From Jeotgalibacillus malaysiensis (GTDB lineage: Bacteria > Bacillota > Bacilli > Bacillales > Jeotgalibacillaceae): a stretch of DNA of 64,000 nt. The stretch spans positions 631,501 to 695,500 of the forward strand of contig CP009416.1 of the NCBI GenBank assembly GCA_000818095.1, read 5' to 3'. Of the stretch, positions 35,245 through 43,785 are shown one piece after another. Both the position numbers and the translations under genes were made by a program. Each line of letters begins with the position of its first letter. The stretch's first letter is position 1. The notes beneath the pieces were generated by a model. It was not told where the DNA came from. It did not search any database and saw nothing but the letters and a program-made list of their open reading frames with translations.

Positions 35245-36297
35245 TTGAATACATTAACGAAATTAGGATGGAACGAAAAATGGCAGGAAAAAGCAGGTCA
35301 ATCAGACCTCACACCTGCAAGAATCATAACTGAATACAAAAATCTGTACAAAATACAAACAGACACCTCAATCCATTTAGCAGAAGTGACAGGGAAATAC
35401 CGTCATCAGGCACTGTCGAGAGAAGACTATCCGGCAGTCGGTGACTGGGTTATGGTCTCACTGCCTTCAGGTGAAGGGCATGCGATGATCCATCAGGTGC
35501 TTGAAAGAACCTCAAAATTCTCACGAAAAGCAGCAGGTGACCTGACAAACGAACAGATCGTCGCAGCAAATATAGATATTGCCTTCCTCGTCATGTCGCT
35601 TAATCACGATTTTAACCTGAGAAGACTTGAGCGTTATCTAATTGCCGCATGGGAAAGTGGTGCGAATCCGATTGTCGTGTTATCTAAAGCAGATCTCTGT
35701 GAAAATAGTGAAGAAAAAGCAGCTGAAGCAGAAGCCGCTGCAATGGGCGTGCCTGTTCTGGTTACCAGTGCTTATACAGGAACAGGACTTGATGAATTAA
35801 AAAGTCATATTGATCATGGAATAACAGTTGCTGTCATGGGTTCATCAGGTGTAGGAAAGTCTTCTATTATCAATGCGCTGATCGGTGAAGAAAAAATGAT
35901 GGTCAATGACATCCGTGAAGATGACAGTAAAGGAAAGCACACGACGACACATCGGGAACTGATTATGCTTCCTAATAAAGGTGTGATCATTGACACGCCG
36001 GGAATGAGGGAGCTGCAGCTATGGGAGTCAGACAGCGGTCTCTCACAGGGTTTTCAGGATATCGAAACGCTCGCTGAAGCATGCCAGTTCAGAGACTGCA
36101 GTCATGAAACAGAGCCGGGTTGTGCAATACAAGAAGCCATTGAAAATGGGGAGCTTGAGCAGGATCGTTATAACAGTTACGTGAAACTGCAAAAAGAACT
36201 CGCTTATCTTGATAGAAAATCAAATAAACGTGAACAAATTTTAGAAAAGAAGAAGTGGAAAAAGATCTCACAGTATCAAAAACAGATTCACAAATAA
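35245..36297 (+). CDS. rsgA: RsgA-family circularly permuted ribosome-associated GTPase
   Basis: 350 residues. OB-fold N-domain, permuted GTPase motifs in order G4 SKAD (about 147), G1 GSSGVGKSS (about 199), G3 DTPGMREL, then a C-terminal zinc knuckle (CQFRDCSHETEPGC). RsgA releases late 30S assembly factors. Start is TTG at 35245 with AGGAGG at 35231-35236. Longer than the roughly 290-300 residues of the usual Bacillus RsgA, and not in its usual prkC/rpe neighbourhood, so possibly a second paralogue. Confidence 0.85.
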   Translation: MNTLTKLGWNEKWQEKAGQSDLTPARIITEYKNLYKIQTDTSIHLAEVTGKYRHQALSREDYPAVGDWVMVSLPSGEGHAMIHQVLERTSKFSRKAAGDLTNEQIVAANIDIAFLVMSLNHDFNLRRLERYLIAAWESGANPIVVLSKADLCENSEEKAAEAEAAAMGVPVLVTSAYTGTGLDELKSHIDHGITVAVMGSSGVGKSSIINALIGEEKMMVNDIREDDSKGKHTTTHRELIMLPNKGVIIDTPGMRELQLWESDSGLSQGFQDIETLAEACQFRDCSHETEPGCAIQEAIENGELEQDRYNSYVKLQKELAYLDRKSNKREQILEKKKWKKISQYQKQIHK

Positions 36298-36306
36298 CCT
36301 TTACAG

Positions 36307-36342
36307 AAAGAGCCGCTGATCAAATCAATCAGCGGCTCTTTT
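36307..36342. terminator. intrinsic terminator after rsgA
   Basis: AAAGAGCCGCTGATT / AATCAGCGGCTCTTT, perfect or nearly so, then TTA. Confidence 0.85.
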
Positions 36343-36419
36343 ACATACCGATTCAGGGAACATGCGGCGGTACGTGATATAATAGCCGTGTATAGCAAGT
36401 CCAAAGGAGGCGTGTCCGG

Positions 36420-37058
36420 ATGAAATCGATGTTTCAAAAAGCAATGGGTGCTGAGTTTGAAAGGATGCATCCAGCTCTTCAACAAAAATATGCGCTGAAC
36501 AGTTCATCTGACTATAAAGTCATTACCAGAGGGACGATGCACGAAATTAAAGGCGGTTCTAAACTGGTGCGGAAGGTGTCTCACCTAGGTGTGAAAATGA
36601 ACTTCGCATTTCCTGAAAGAGGAGAGGAGATTCCTTTTCATATGGAGAACGCTGCTTATCGTGACAAGCATGGCCGGGAAACAATGTCCTGGAGGCGCAG
36701 CTTCACCTTTCCTGAAGCGGTCCGCTTTTTTTATGACAAAATGAAAGAGGGCGAAGAGCCAAACACAGTCGATAACTTCACCGATCAGTGGGGAATTGCG
36801 CGACTGCCGCTGAATCTGAAAGCGACACAGACTGGCGGAATGCTGCTGACTTCCCGTGATATGACCGTTCATCTCGGCAAAAAATACTGGAAAATACCGC
36901 GTCTGCTTGGCGTAAGAGCTACTGTGCTCGAGGAATACAATGATCAGACAGAACTGTTTGATGTGCATATTCATATCTATCAGCCGTTATTCGGAACGAT
37001 TTTATCCTATAAAGGGTCTGTGGAGATGTTATTTCCAGCAATTGATGGCGGAGAGTAG
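36420..37058 (+). CDS. DUF4166-family protein
   Basis: 212 residues, soluble. Notable segments are FERMHPALQQKY near the N-terminus, ETMSWRRSFTFP in the middle, and a beta-rich C-terminus (FDVHIHIYQPLFGTILSYKG), matching the DUF4166 pattern found alone or fused to membrane or saccharopine-dehydrogenase-like proteins. Function unknown. AAAGGAGG ribosome site. Monocistronic between a terminator and a repeat array. Confidence 0.72.
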   Translation: MKSMFQKAMGAEFERMHPALQQKYALNSSSDYKVITRGTMHEIKGGSKLVRKVSHLGVKMNFAFPERGEEIPFHMENAAYRDKHGRETMSWRRSFTFPEAVRFFYDKMKEGEEPNTVDNFTDQWGIARLPLNLKATQTGGMLLTSRDMTVHLGKKYWKIPRLLGVRATVLEEYNDQTELFDVHIHIYQPLFGTILSYKGSVEMLFPAIDGGE

Positions 37059-37089
37059 GGGATACTCTCCGTTTTTTCGTGCTGGCGGT

Positions 37090-37239
37090 ATAGGTCAAAT
37101 TACACTTTTCTAAGAACCTTGGCGATTATTCTATGAACCACCAGGGTTATTCTCCGAACATGACATGTTATTCTTTGAACCACGCGCCGCATTCTCCGAA
37201 CATCAGCAAGAATTCCACGAACCACCGCCAGCACACCCC
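37090..37239. repeat. 21-bp-period GAACCAC array 1 with conserved leader
   Basis: GAAC begins at 37114, 37135, 37156, 37177, 37198 and 37219, each exactly 21 bases apart, unit pattern GAACCAC-N7-ATTCT-N2. Preceded by a leader starting ATAGGTCAAATTACACTTTT (37090), shared with the array at 42199. Lies between DUF4166 and the terminator of the cst-type operon. Confidence 0.85.
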
Positions 37240-37252
37240 GCAAAATCCCACC

Positions 37253-37284
37253 AAAAACCCGAAAAGCCTCCGCTTTCCGGGTCA
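37253..37284 (-). terminator. terminator of the persulfide-metabolism operon
   Basis: On the minus strand ACCCGGAAAGC / GCTTTTCGGGT followed by TTTTT. Confidence 0.75.
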
Positions 37285-37294
37285 TCTCATAAAA

Positions 37295-37876
37295 TTATCT
37301 CACACCCGCAGTCGCTGCAAGTGAAGTTGCAATTGGTCCATTCCATTCACTCATACCTGGTGTCACACGGATCAGGTTCTCGCGGCCATTTGATCTGATG
37401 TTGTCACATGCAGCCTGACTGCGTTTTCCTGACTTACAAAGCACATATACTGTTTCTTCCTCAGGAAGGGCTGCAATATAGTTCTCAACCTGTGCAAGCG
37501 GTACAGAGTGAGCGCCAGGGATATGGCCGCCTGCGTACTCTTCAGGCTCGCGTACATCAAGGATGACTGCAGGTTTTTCAGCAATAATGGCTTCAAGCTC
37601 TTCATTACTAATCGACTTCAGTTCAGTCTTCGGTACATACTGCTTCTTTTCAACGCGCTTAATATAGTGAACCTGCACGTTTCCTTCTTCAGAGCCTGAC
37701 AAGTATTCGTTACCTGTAGATCTGCACCATGCCTTCATATCTGCAAGGGAACCTTTATCAGTCGTTGTGATTTCAAGCACTTCACCTTCCTGAAGGTTCG
37801 CCATTGATTTCTTTGTACGTACGATTGGCATTGGGCAAGCTAAGCCCTTTGCGTCTAACTTGTGATCTGCATGCAT
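37295..37876 (-). CDS. TusA-rhodanese fusion sulfurtransferase
   Basis: 193 residues. N-terminal TusA/SirA-like domain with the CPMP motif (Cys14) and a C-terminal rhodanese domain with CKSGKRS (Cys147). Would relay sulfane sulfur; resembles part of S. aureus CstA, which has an extra rhodanese domain. Start chosen at 37876 (MHADHKLDAKGLACP) with GAGGAG somewhat far upstream (12 bases). Last gene of the three-gene minus-strand operon. Confidence 0.86.
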   Translation of the reverse strand: MHADHKLDAKGLACPMPIVRTKKSMANLQEGEVLEITTTDKGSLADMKAWCRSTGNEYLSGSEEGNVQVHYIKRVEKKQYVPKTELKSISNEELEAIIAEKPAVILDVREPEEYAGGHIPGAHSVPLAQVENYIAALPEEETVYVLCKSGKRSQAACDNIRSNGRENLIRVTPGMSEWNGPIATSLAATAGVR

Positions 37877-37896
37877 AAAATGTAAACACTCCTCGG

Positions 37897-38244
37897 TTAT
37901 AGTTGATTCATTCCGCCGCGAACGTTCGCAACGTTTTTGAATCCTTTTTTCTTTAAGATTTTCGCAGCCTGCGCACTGCGCATTCCACTTTGACACAGGA
38001 CAATCGTTTCTTTTTCAGGGTCAAGCTTTGATGTCTGATTCGGCAGACTGCCAAGCGGTATATTGTCAAACCCTCTCATGTTGCGTGCTTTGAATTCTCC
38101 AGGTGTTCTCACATCGATCCACTGGGAATCCTTTGTTTTTTTCATTGCTTTCAATTCATCCGGGGAAATGGTGCGTACACCCTTCGCCGGCATCATGCGC
38201 CAAGCGAAGAAGAGTACGACTGCACCGATTAAAATCCATTCCAT
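37897..38244 (-). CDS. membrane-anchored rhodanese
   Basis: 115 residues. N-terminal transmembrane helix (about 2-18) then a single rhodanese domain with active-site CQSGMRS (Cys84) and GGMNQ end. YqhL/YgaP-like sulfurtransferase facing the cytoplasm. RBS AAAGGGG. Between the CstB-like and TusA-rhodanese genes, 16 and 20 bases away. Confidence 0.88.
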   Translation of the reverse strand: MEWILIGAVVLFFAWRMMPAKGVRTISPDELKAMKKTKDSQWIDVRTPGEFKARNMRGFDNIPLGSLPNQTSKLDPEKETIVLCQSGMRSAQAAKILKKKGFKNVANVRGGMNQL

Positions 38245-38260
38245 TAAGCTGGCCCCTTTC

Positions 38261-39673
38261 TTAGTTGGTTACAACTTCTTTAGGACGGTTATTAGACCAT
38301 GCGTTGAATCCGCCGTTCAGGTGTGTCACGTCATCAAATCCAAGTGACAACATCACACTTGCAGCGATTGCAGAGCGTGCGCCTGACTGACAGTGGATTA
38401 ATACCGGCTTGTTTTTATCAAGCTCTTTACCTGTGTCACGAAGGTGTCCAAGCATCTTGTGCTCTGTTCCTTCAATGCGTCCGCTGTTCCATTCAGAATC
38501 GTTACGCACATCAATCACCTGATAATCTGTCTGATCCTTCTGTTTTGCAAACTCTTCTGTATCTACAGACTGATACGTTTCAGTTGCAACAGATTCAATC
38601 AGTGAAGGCTCAGCCAGCTTTACAACATTATCTAAATGGATAGAACGCAGAATCTTCATTGCTTCCTCAGCCTGATCCTTTTCAACAACAAGCGCAATCT
38701 TTTCATCATAATCTACTAACCAGCCAGACCAGTTCGGCAGCATTTTGCCAAATGGAATATTGATTGAGCCGGGAACAAGTCCTTTTTCAGCAATTTTAGA
38801 CGGGCGTGTATCAATGAGAATGTTGCCATCCTGCTTGCTGAATTCAACTACGTCTTCAGCATCTTCGAACCACTCAACTGATGGATCTTCCACAATTGCA
38901 GGTCCAAGCTTATTCACTTTCTTCATCTGGGCAAAATACTTAGGTGCCTCAGGCTGATCCTTCAGCAGTTCTTCGATAAACTTCTGCTCGTTATCTTCAT
39001 TTAGTGCCCAGTTGAACTGCTTCTCATAACCGACAGTTGACTGAGGAACGGCTCCAAGTGATTTACCGCATGCGCTTCCTGCACCGTGACCCGGCCATAC
39101 CATCATGTGATCAGGCAGTTCCTTGAAGCGCTGAAGTGATTTGAACATTGATTTTGCACCGGTTTCAGCAGTACCTGCAGCACCGGCAGCTTTTTCAAGT
39201 AAGTCAGGGCGTCCGATATCACCAACGAAGACAAAGTCTCCTGTGAAGATACCCATTGGCTTATCAGCACCGCCGCCAAGGTCAGTTAACACGAAAGAGA
39301 TACTCTCTGGGGTATGACCTGGTGTGTGCATGACTTCAAATTTGATATTTCCAATCTTGAATTCATCGCCATCTGTCAGCGGCTGAACTTCCAGATTGTC
39401 TGTATATTGATATTTCCAGTCGTTATCGCCTTCATCAGAAAGATAAAGTTTTACACCATGCTTTTCAGCAAGCTGGCGTGCGCCGGAAACAAAGTCTGCG
39501 TGAATATGCGTTTCAGTCGCAGCTGAAACATTTAGTCCTTCTTTTTTAGCATCTGTAAGAATTGGCTCAACGTCACGCGGCGGATCAATCAGGATCGCTT
39601 CACCTGTACGTTGGCATCCTACTAGATATGAATATTGTGCAAGTTTGTCGTCAAAATAAGAACGGAATAACAT
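38261..39673 (-). CDS. cstB: CstB-like persulfide dioxygenase-rhodanese fusion
   Basis: 470 residues in three parts: metallo-beta-lactamase persulfide dioxygenase (about 1-245, metal motif THIHAD with His56, His58, Asp60), a middle rhodanese-like domain lacking the cysteine (about 260-355), and an active C-terminal rhodanese (HCQSGARS, Cys about 428). This three-domain order is that of S. aureus CstB, which oxidises persulfides to thiosulfate. Heads the operon behind a promoter with a CsoR/CstR-type palindrome. AAGGAGG ribosome site. Confidence 0.88.
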   Translation of the reverse strand: MLFRSYFDDKLAQYSYLVGCQRTGEAILIDPPRDVEPILTDAKKEGLNVSAATETHIHADFVSGARQLAEKHGVKLYLSDEGDNDWKYQYTDNLEVQPLTDGDEFKIGNIKFEVMHTPGHTPESISFVLTDLGGGADKPMGIFTGDFVFVGDIGRPDLLEKAAGAAGTAETGAKSMFKSLQRFKELPDHMMVWPGHGAGSACGKSLGAVPQSTVGYEKQFNWALNEDNEQKFIEELLKDQPEAPKYFAQMKKVNKLGPAIVEDPSVEWFEDAEDVVEFSKQDGNILIDTRPSKIAEKGLVPGSINIPFGKMLPNWSGWLVDYDEKIALVVEKDQAEEAMKILRSIHLDNVVKLAEPSLIESVATETYQSVDTEEFAKQKDQTDYQVIDVRNDSEWNSGRIEGTEHKMLGHLRDTGKELDKNKPVLIHCQSGARSAIAASVMLSLGFDDVTHLNGGFNAWSNNRPKEVVTN

Positions 39674-39712
39674 TTATAACTCCTCCTTGATCGTTTCACA
39701 GAGATTTTGTTA

Positions 39713-39763
39713 ATACCCTGCGGGGTATACTTGTATTAAATCATCTCCTGAAAATAAATGCAA
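39713..39763 (-). promoter_or_regulatory. cst-type operon promoter with CstR/CsoR-family operator
   Basis: On the minus strand TTGCAT (39758-39763), 17-base spacer, TTTAAT (39735-39740), then the palindrome ATACCCTGCGGGGTAT (39713-39728) over the transcription start. CsoR-family repressors recognise G-tract palindromes of this shape. A cstR gene is at 50890-51150. Confidence 0.8.
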
Positions 39764-39788
39764 TCCCTAAGCTCAAAAAAATTTGGTA

Positions 39789-39817
39789 TTTACAATTTAC
39801 CCGAATCAACGTACAAT
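39789..39817 (+). promoter_or_regulatory. promoter of the cystine transporter operon
   Basis: TTTACA (39789-39794), 17 bases, TACAAT (39812-39817). Divergent from the cst-type promoter 18 bases away at their nearest -35 elements' outer edges. Confidence 0.6.
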
Positions 39818-39860
39818 CATGCTTATGACATAATTCCGATAAGAATAGGTGGGTTTTAAT

Positions 39861-40661
39861 ATGAAAAAAACATTAGCAGCATCTCTACTATTAACAGGAG
39901 TTCTTGCAGGTTGCGGATCTTCAGAAGAAGGCAGCAATAGTTCAACAAGTGAAGATATGAACCTTCTTGAATCAATCCAGGAAGAAGGCGTGATTACAGT
40001 TGGAACTGAAGGCACATACGCACCATTTACTTTCCATGATGAGTCTGATGCACTGACAGGCTATGACGTAGAAGTGATGAACGAAATCGCTGACCGTATG
40101 GGCGTGGAGGTTGAATATAACGAAACACAGTGGGATTCAATGTTTGAAGGATTGAACTCAGAGCGTTTTGACGTCATTGCCAATCAGGTTGGTATTAATG
40201 ACGAGCGCCTTGAGACATATGATTTCTCAGAGCCATATACACTTTCATCAGCAGTTGTAGTCGTTCCTGAAGATAACAGCGAAGTGACTTCATTTGAAGA
40301 CATTGAAGGTAAGCAGTCAGCACAGTCACTGACAAGTAACTACGCAGATATCGCAACGGAGTACGGAGCAGAGCTTGTACAGGTTGAGGGGCTGGCACAG
40401 GCAATTGAGCTGATCAAAACTGGCCGTGCAGAAGTAACAGTTAATGATAAACTTGCGATTCTTGATTTCCAGAAGCAGCAGCCTGATGCCGGTATTAAAA
40501 TTGCAGCAGAAGAAAGCGACGTATCAGAAAGTGCATTCATGTTCCGTCAGGGTCACGAGGAGCTTGTAGAAGAATTCAATAAGCACCTTGCAGATATGAA
40601 AGAAGACGGTACACTGGCAGAAATCTCTGAAGAATGGTTTGGCGAAGATGTTTCTCAGTAA
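39861..40661 (+). CDS. tcyA: amino-acid (probable cystine) ABC transporter binding lipoprotein
   Basis: 266 residues. Lipobox VLAGC (Cys18), then SBP_bac_3 fold (GVITVGTEGTYAPFTF, LTGYDVEVMNEIA, IANQVGIN). Sequence style matches TcyA/FliY cystine receptors. Start 39861 with AGGTGGG upstream; a GTG 12 bases earlier is less likely. Divergent from the persulfide operon, consistent with sulfur amino acid import; ligand inferred. Confidence 0.8.
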   Translation: MKKTLAASLLLTGVLAGCGSSEEGSNSSTSEDMNLLESIQEEGVITVGTEGTYAPFTFHDESDALTGYDVEVMNEIADRMGVEVEYNETQWDSMFEGLNSERFDVIANQVGINDERLETYDFSEPYTLSSAVVVVPEDNSEVTSFEDIEGKQSAQSLTSNYADIATEYGAELVQVEGLAQAIELIKTGRAEVTVNDKLAILDFQKQQPDAGIKIAAEESDVSESAFMFRQGHEELVEEFNKHLADMKEDGTLAEISEEWFGEDVSQ

Positions 40662-41349
40662 TTTTATAGTAGGAGCAGCTGATCCAATCGTTGACTGGGA
40701 GCTGTTTTGGTCTTCAATTGGACCAATGGTGGAGGGCGGAATCAAAAATACGATTCCGCTTACTCTTTTATCTTTTACTTTTGGTCTGATTCTCGCACTG
40801 CTTACAGCGTTAGCAAGGCTTTCAGGTAACAAAATTCTGTCAGGCATTGCCCGCGTCTACGTCTCAGCAATCCGCGGTACGCCGCTGCTCGTTCAGTTGT
40901 TTATCGTCTTCTTTGGATTACCGGACCTTGGTATCACACTCGACCCATTCCCAAGTGCAGTCATTGCCTTCTCTCTAAATGTTGGCGCCTACGCATCTGA
41001 AATTGTCCGTGCATCGATTCTATCTGTGCCAAAAGGACAATGGGAGGCAGGGTATACAATTGGTATGACATATCCGCAGACACTGCGCAGAATCATCTTA
41101 CCGCAGGCGACACGCGTCTCAATTCCACCGCTGTCCAATTCATTTATCAGCCTGGTAAAAGATACATCGCTTGCCTCACAGATTCTGGTGGTAGAGCTCT
41201 TCCGAAAATCACAGGAAATCGCAGCCAGGACCTACGATTTTCTTCAGCTTTACATCACAGCAGCCATCCTCTACTGGATCGTCTGCTTCGTCCTGTCACT
41301 CGTCCAGGACCGGATCGAGAAAAAACTGGATCGCTACGTCGCGAAATAA
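40648..41349 (+). CDS. tcyB: amino-acid (probable cystine) ABC transporter permease
   Basis: About 233 residues, HisM-type permease with five to six helices and the EAA loop (EAGYTIGMTYPQTLRRIILPQ). The start lies within the 3' end of the receptor gene (14-base overlap); ATG 40648 chosen over TTG 40639, neither having a strong ribosome site, so translational coupling is likely. Confidence 0.82.
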   Translation: MFLSNFIVGAADPIVDWELFWSSIGPMVEGGIKNTIPLTLLSFTFGLILALLTALARLSGNKILSGIARVYVSAIRGTPLLVQLFIVFFGLPDLGITLDPFPSAVIAFSLNVGAYASEIVRASILSVPKGQWEAGYTIGMTYPQTLRRIILPQATRVSIPPLSNSFISLVKDTSLASQILVVELFRKSQEIAARTYDFLQLYITAAILYWIVCFVLSLVQDRIEKKLDRYVAK

Positions 41350-41361
41350 GGAGTGGAACAA

Positions 41362-42111
41362 ATGCAGATTCAGGTACAAAATCTTCATAAATCATTTGGA
41401 AAGCTCGAGGTACTACGGGGAATTGACCTCGAAGTGCCAAAAGGAAATGTTGTCGCGATTATCGGTCCATCCGGTTCCGGTAAAACGACCTTTCTACGCT
41501 GCCTGAATGCGCTTGAAATGCCAAATCAGGGATTATTCGAATTCTCCGATGGCTTTAAGCTTGATTTCGCAAAGCAGCCGAAGAAAAACGAAATTCTGAA
41601 GCTCCGCCGAAAGTCAGGCATGGTGTTTCAATCCTATAACCTTTTCCCTCATAAAACAGCACTTGAAAATGTGATGGAGGGACCTGTTATTGTGCAGGGG
41701 CTTAATAAAGAAGAAGTGCGCGGGAAAGCTGTTTCTTTATTAGAAAAAGTCGGTCTCGGCGAAAAAATGGACCTTTATCCTCACCAGCTCTCAGGCGGTC
41801 AGCAGCAGCGCGTCGGCATCGCACGTGCACTTGCCATTCAGCCTGAACTCATGCTGTTTGATGAACCAACCTCAGCGCTGGATCCTGAGCTAGTAGGTGA
41901 AGTATTAAGCGTCATGAAGGAGCTTGCAAGAGAAGGGCAGACCATGGTTGTCGTCACCCACGAACTGAAATTCGCAGAAGACGTCGCCGATCACGTTATG
42001 TTCATCGATGGTGGTGTCGTTGTTGAACAGGGCCCGCCAAAAGAAATTTTGAAGGCGCCGAAAGAAGCGAGGACGAAACAGTTTTTGGACCGGGTGCTGA
42101 ATCCGTCATAG
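41362..42111 (+). CDS. tcyC: amino-acid (probable cystine) ABC transporter ATPase
   Basis: 249 residues. Walker [11 protein letters not shown]-loop FQSYNLFPH, signature LSGGQQQR, Walker [14 protein letters not shown]-loop [14 protein letters not shown] at 41347 fits ATG 41362; the in-frame GTG at 41353 is too close. Third gene of the tcyABC-like operon. Confidence 0.85.
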   Translation: MQIQVQNLHKSFGKLEVLRGIDLEVPKGNVVAIIGPSGSGKTTFLRCLNALEMPNQGLFEFSDGFKLDFAKQPKKNEILKLRRKSGMVFQSYNLFPHKTALENVMEGPVIVQGLNKEEVRGKAVSLLEKVGLGEKMDLYPHQLSGGQQQRVGIARALAIQPELMLFDEPTSALDPELVGEVLSVMKELAREGQTMVVVTHELKFAEDVADHVMFIDGGVVVEQGPPKEILKAPKEARTKQFLDRVLNPS

Positions 42112-42122
42112 TTTTTACGATG

Positions 42123-42153
42123 AAACCCTCCGCGGCTGGCCGCGGGGGTTTTT
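42123..42153 (+). terminator. terminator after the cystine operon
   Basis: AAACCCTCCGCGG / CCGCGGGGGTTT with T5. Confidence 0.85.
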
Positions 42154-42198
42154 GTTATTAATGTGCATTGGTATGCGGGTGAGATGGCGTGCGCGGGC

Positions 42199-42348
42199 AT
42201 AGGTCGAATTACACTTTTCTACGAACCAGCCCGATTTTTCTGCGAACCACCGTGTTTATTCTCCGAACATGGCATACGATTCTACGAACCACCCGGATCA
42301 TTCCACGAACAACGGCTTGTATTCTACGAACCACCCCACACCACTCCA
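42199..42348. repeat. 21-bp-period GAACCAC array 2 with conserved leader
   Basis: GAAC begins at 42223, 42244, 42265, 42286, 42307 and 42328, exactly 21 bases apart. Leader from 42199 matches that at 37090 over 29 bases with two differences. Six units in both arrays, same strand. It fills most of the 305-base gap before the HAD gene; an upstream open frame through it is a by-product. Confidence 0.87.
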
Positions 42349-42416
42349 AAACCCCATTGCATTATCCACCGAATTTTGTGACAATATTACAATCTAACAG
42401 AACAGGAGCTGATATC

Positions 42417-43196
42417 ATGCCTACTGCAATCTTCTTTGATCTTGACGACACTCTTTTATGGGACAAAAAAAGCATTGAAACCGCACTTGAGAAAACAGTA
42501 AACGATGCAAAAGAGCTTTATGGAACAGATCCGGATAAGCTGCTTGCCGCCGTAAAGGAAGCAGCCCCGCGCCTCTATCAGGAATACGACTTTTACGAAT
42601 TCACAAAAATGATTGGTATTAATCCATTCGAAGGGCTGTGGGGACAGTTTGGCGATCCGATCCACCATACATTCAGACAGATGGGAGAAGAGATCGCGGA
42701 CTACCAGAAACGAGTCTGGCAGAAGGTGCTTCAATCACAGGGCGTTTCACAATCAGGTGATACGCTGAGAGAGAAATTTATCACCCACCGAAAAAACTCA
42801 CCGTTTTTATATGAAGAAACACTCGACGTACTGGATCAACTTAAAGAGCATTATCAGCTCGTTGTGGTCACAAACGGCGCTCCGTCACTGCAGCTTGAAA
42901 AACTGCGGATTACACCTGAGCTTGTGCCATACTTTGACCACATTGTCATCTCGGGGAATATCGGTGAAGGGAAGCCGGGACAGGCGATTTTCGACCACGC
43001 ACTAAGAGTCTCAGGGCAATCTGCTGAAGACGTCTGGATGGTTGGAGATAATTTGAGAACGGATATCCTAGGAGCAAATGGGGCAGGGATCCACAGTGTC
43101 TGGATTCAGCATGAAGCATCAAAAACGCCAGGTGAAGGGGACGGCACACCTGACCGGACAATCAGCCGCCTGAAAGAAATTTTAGATTTGCTGTGA
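42417..43196 (+). CDS. HAD-family hydrolase
   Basis: 259 residues. Motif I FDLDDTLL (nucleophile Asp8 or so), motif II VVTNGA, motif III Lys in GEGKPGQAIF, motif IV MVGDNLRTDILGA. Small-molecule phosphatase of the YfnB/YjjG style; substrate unknown. ATG at 42417 is preceded by AGGAG; the frame extends upstream only through the 21-bp array. Confidence 0.83.
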   Translation: MPTAIFFDLDDTLLWDKKSIETALEKTVNDAKELYGTDPDKLLAAVKEAAPRLYQEYDFYEFTKMIGINPFEGLWGQFGDPIHHTFRQMGEEIADYQKRVWQKVLQSQGVSQSGDTLREKFITHRKNSPFLYEETLDVLDQLKEHYQLVVVTNGAPSLQLEKLRITPELVPYFDHIVISGNIGEGKPGQAIFDHALRVSGQSAEDVWMVGDNLRTDILGANGAGIHSVWIQHEASKTPGEGDGTPDRTISRLKEILDLL

Positions 43197-43277
43197 AATT
43201 ATGAAACCTTTATGTGTAAGCTTCCGTAAAATAGGGGATAGGGAAATCATACATATTACATTACGGGAGGTAATCGG

Positions 43278-43739
43278 ATGAAAAGAACAGCAGAAGGCGT
43301 TCTAACGATTATAGGAATTATTGTTAACTTATTTATGATTGTCGGTGTATTTGCACTTGGTGCGCTATTTGACGATCCGGCTATGCAGGCCGAATTTGAA
43401 AGAGAATTTCAAAATGACCCGGCATTAGCGGATGCAGGGATTGACCCAAGCATGGTTACAGATATGTTTGCGGGGTTAGGTGTGTTTTTTAATGTAGTAG
43501 TCATTGTTAGTACAATCTTAAGCCTAGTTGCTTTATTTGCGATGAAGCGCAACAAAAAACCGAAGCTTGCAGGTGGCTTACTGATTGCAAGTACGCTTGT
43601 TGTAGGTGTTGGAACTGTATTAATCGGATGGCTGCCGGCACTCTTATTCCTCATCGCCGGAATCATGTGCTTCGCACGTAAACCAAAAGTGGTAGAAGAC
43701 CCTTATCAGCATCCAGACGATGAAATGAGACCGCTATAA
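43278..43739 (+). CDS. DUF4064-family membrane protein
   Basis: 153 residues, four hydrophobic segments with a short acidic loop (DDPAMQAEFEREFQND) after the first. Pattern of DUF4064 proteins. Unknown function. GGGAGG ribosome site; a terminator follows. Confidence 0.75.
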   Translation: MKRTAEGVLTIIGIIVNLFMIVGVFALGALFDDPAMQAEFEREFQNDPALADAGIDPSMVTDMFAGLGVFFNVVVIVSTILSLVALFAMKRNKKPKLAGGLLIASTLVVGVGTVLIGWLPALLFLIAGIMCFARKPKVVEDPYQHPDDEMRPL

Positions 43740-43742
43740 TAA

Positions 43743-43784
43743 AAAATGCGCTGTTCCCGGTAAAAGGGGGACAGCGCATTTTTC
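43743..43784. terminator. bidirectional intrinsic terminator
   Basis: AAAATGCGCTGTTCCC / GGGGGACAGCGCATTTTT. Ends DUF4064 and the convergent siderophore operon. Confidence 0.85.
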
Positions 43785-43785
43785 A

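Noticed and set aside
39740-39860. SAM (S-box) or other riboswitch ahead of the cystine operon
   Set aside because: A CGATAAGAATAGGTGGG stretch only superficially resembles the S-box 5' element; the leader is too short and lacks the helices and terminator.
37090-42348. CRISPR array
   Set aside because: The 21-bp arrays have only 4-7 conserved bases per unit and no 25-40-bp repeat/spacer pattern, and no cas genes are nearby.
42189-42416. N-terminal extension of the HAD hydrolase
   Set aside because: The extension is a translated GAACCAC array (repeating 'RTT' motifs); the ATG at 42417 has the ribosome site and the HAD motif follows at once.
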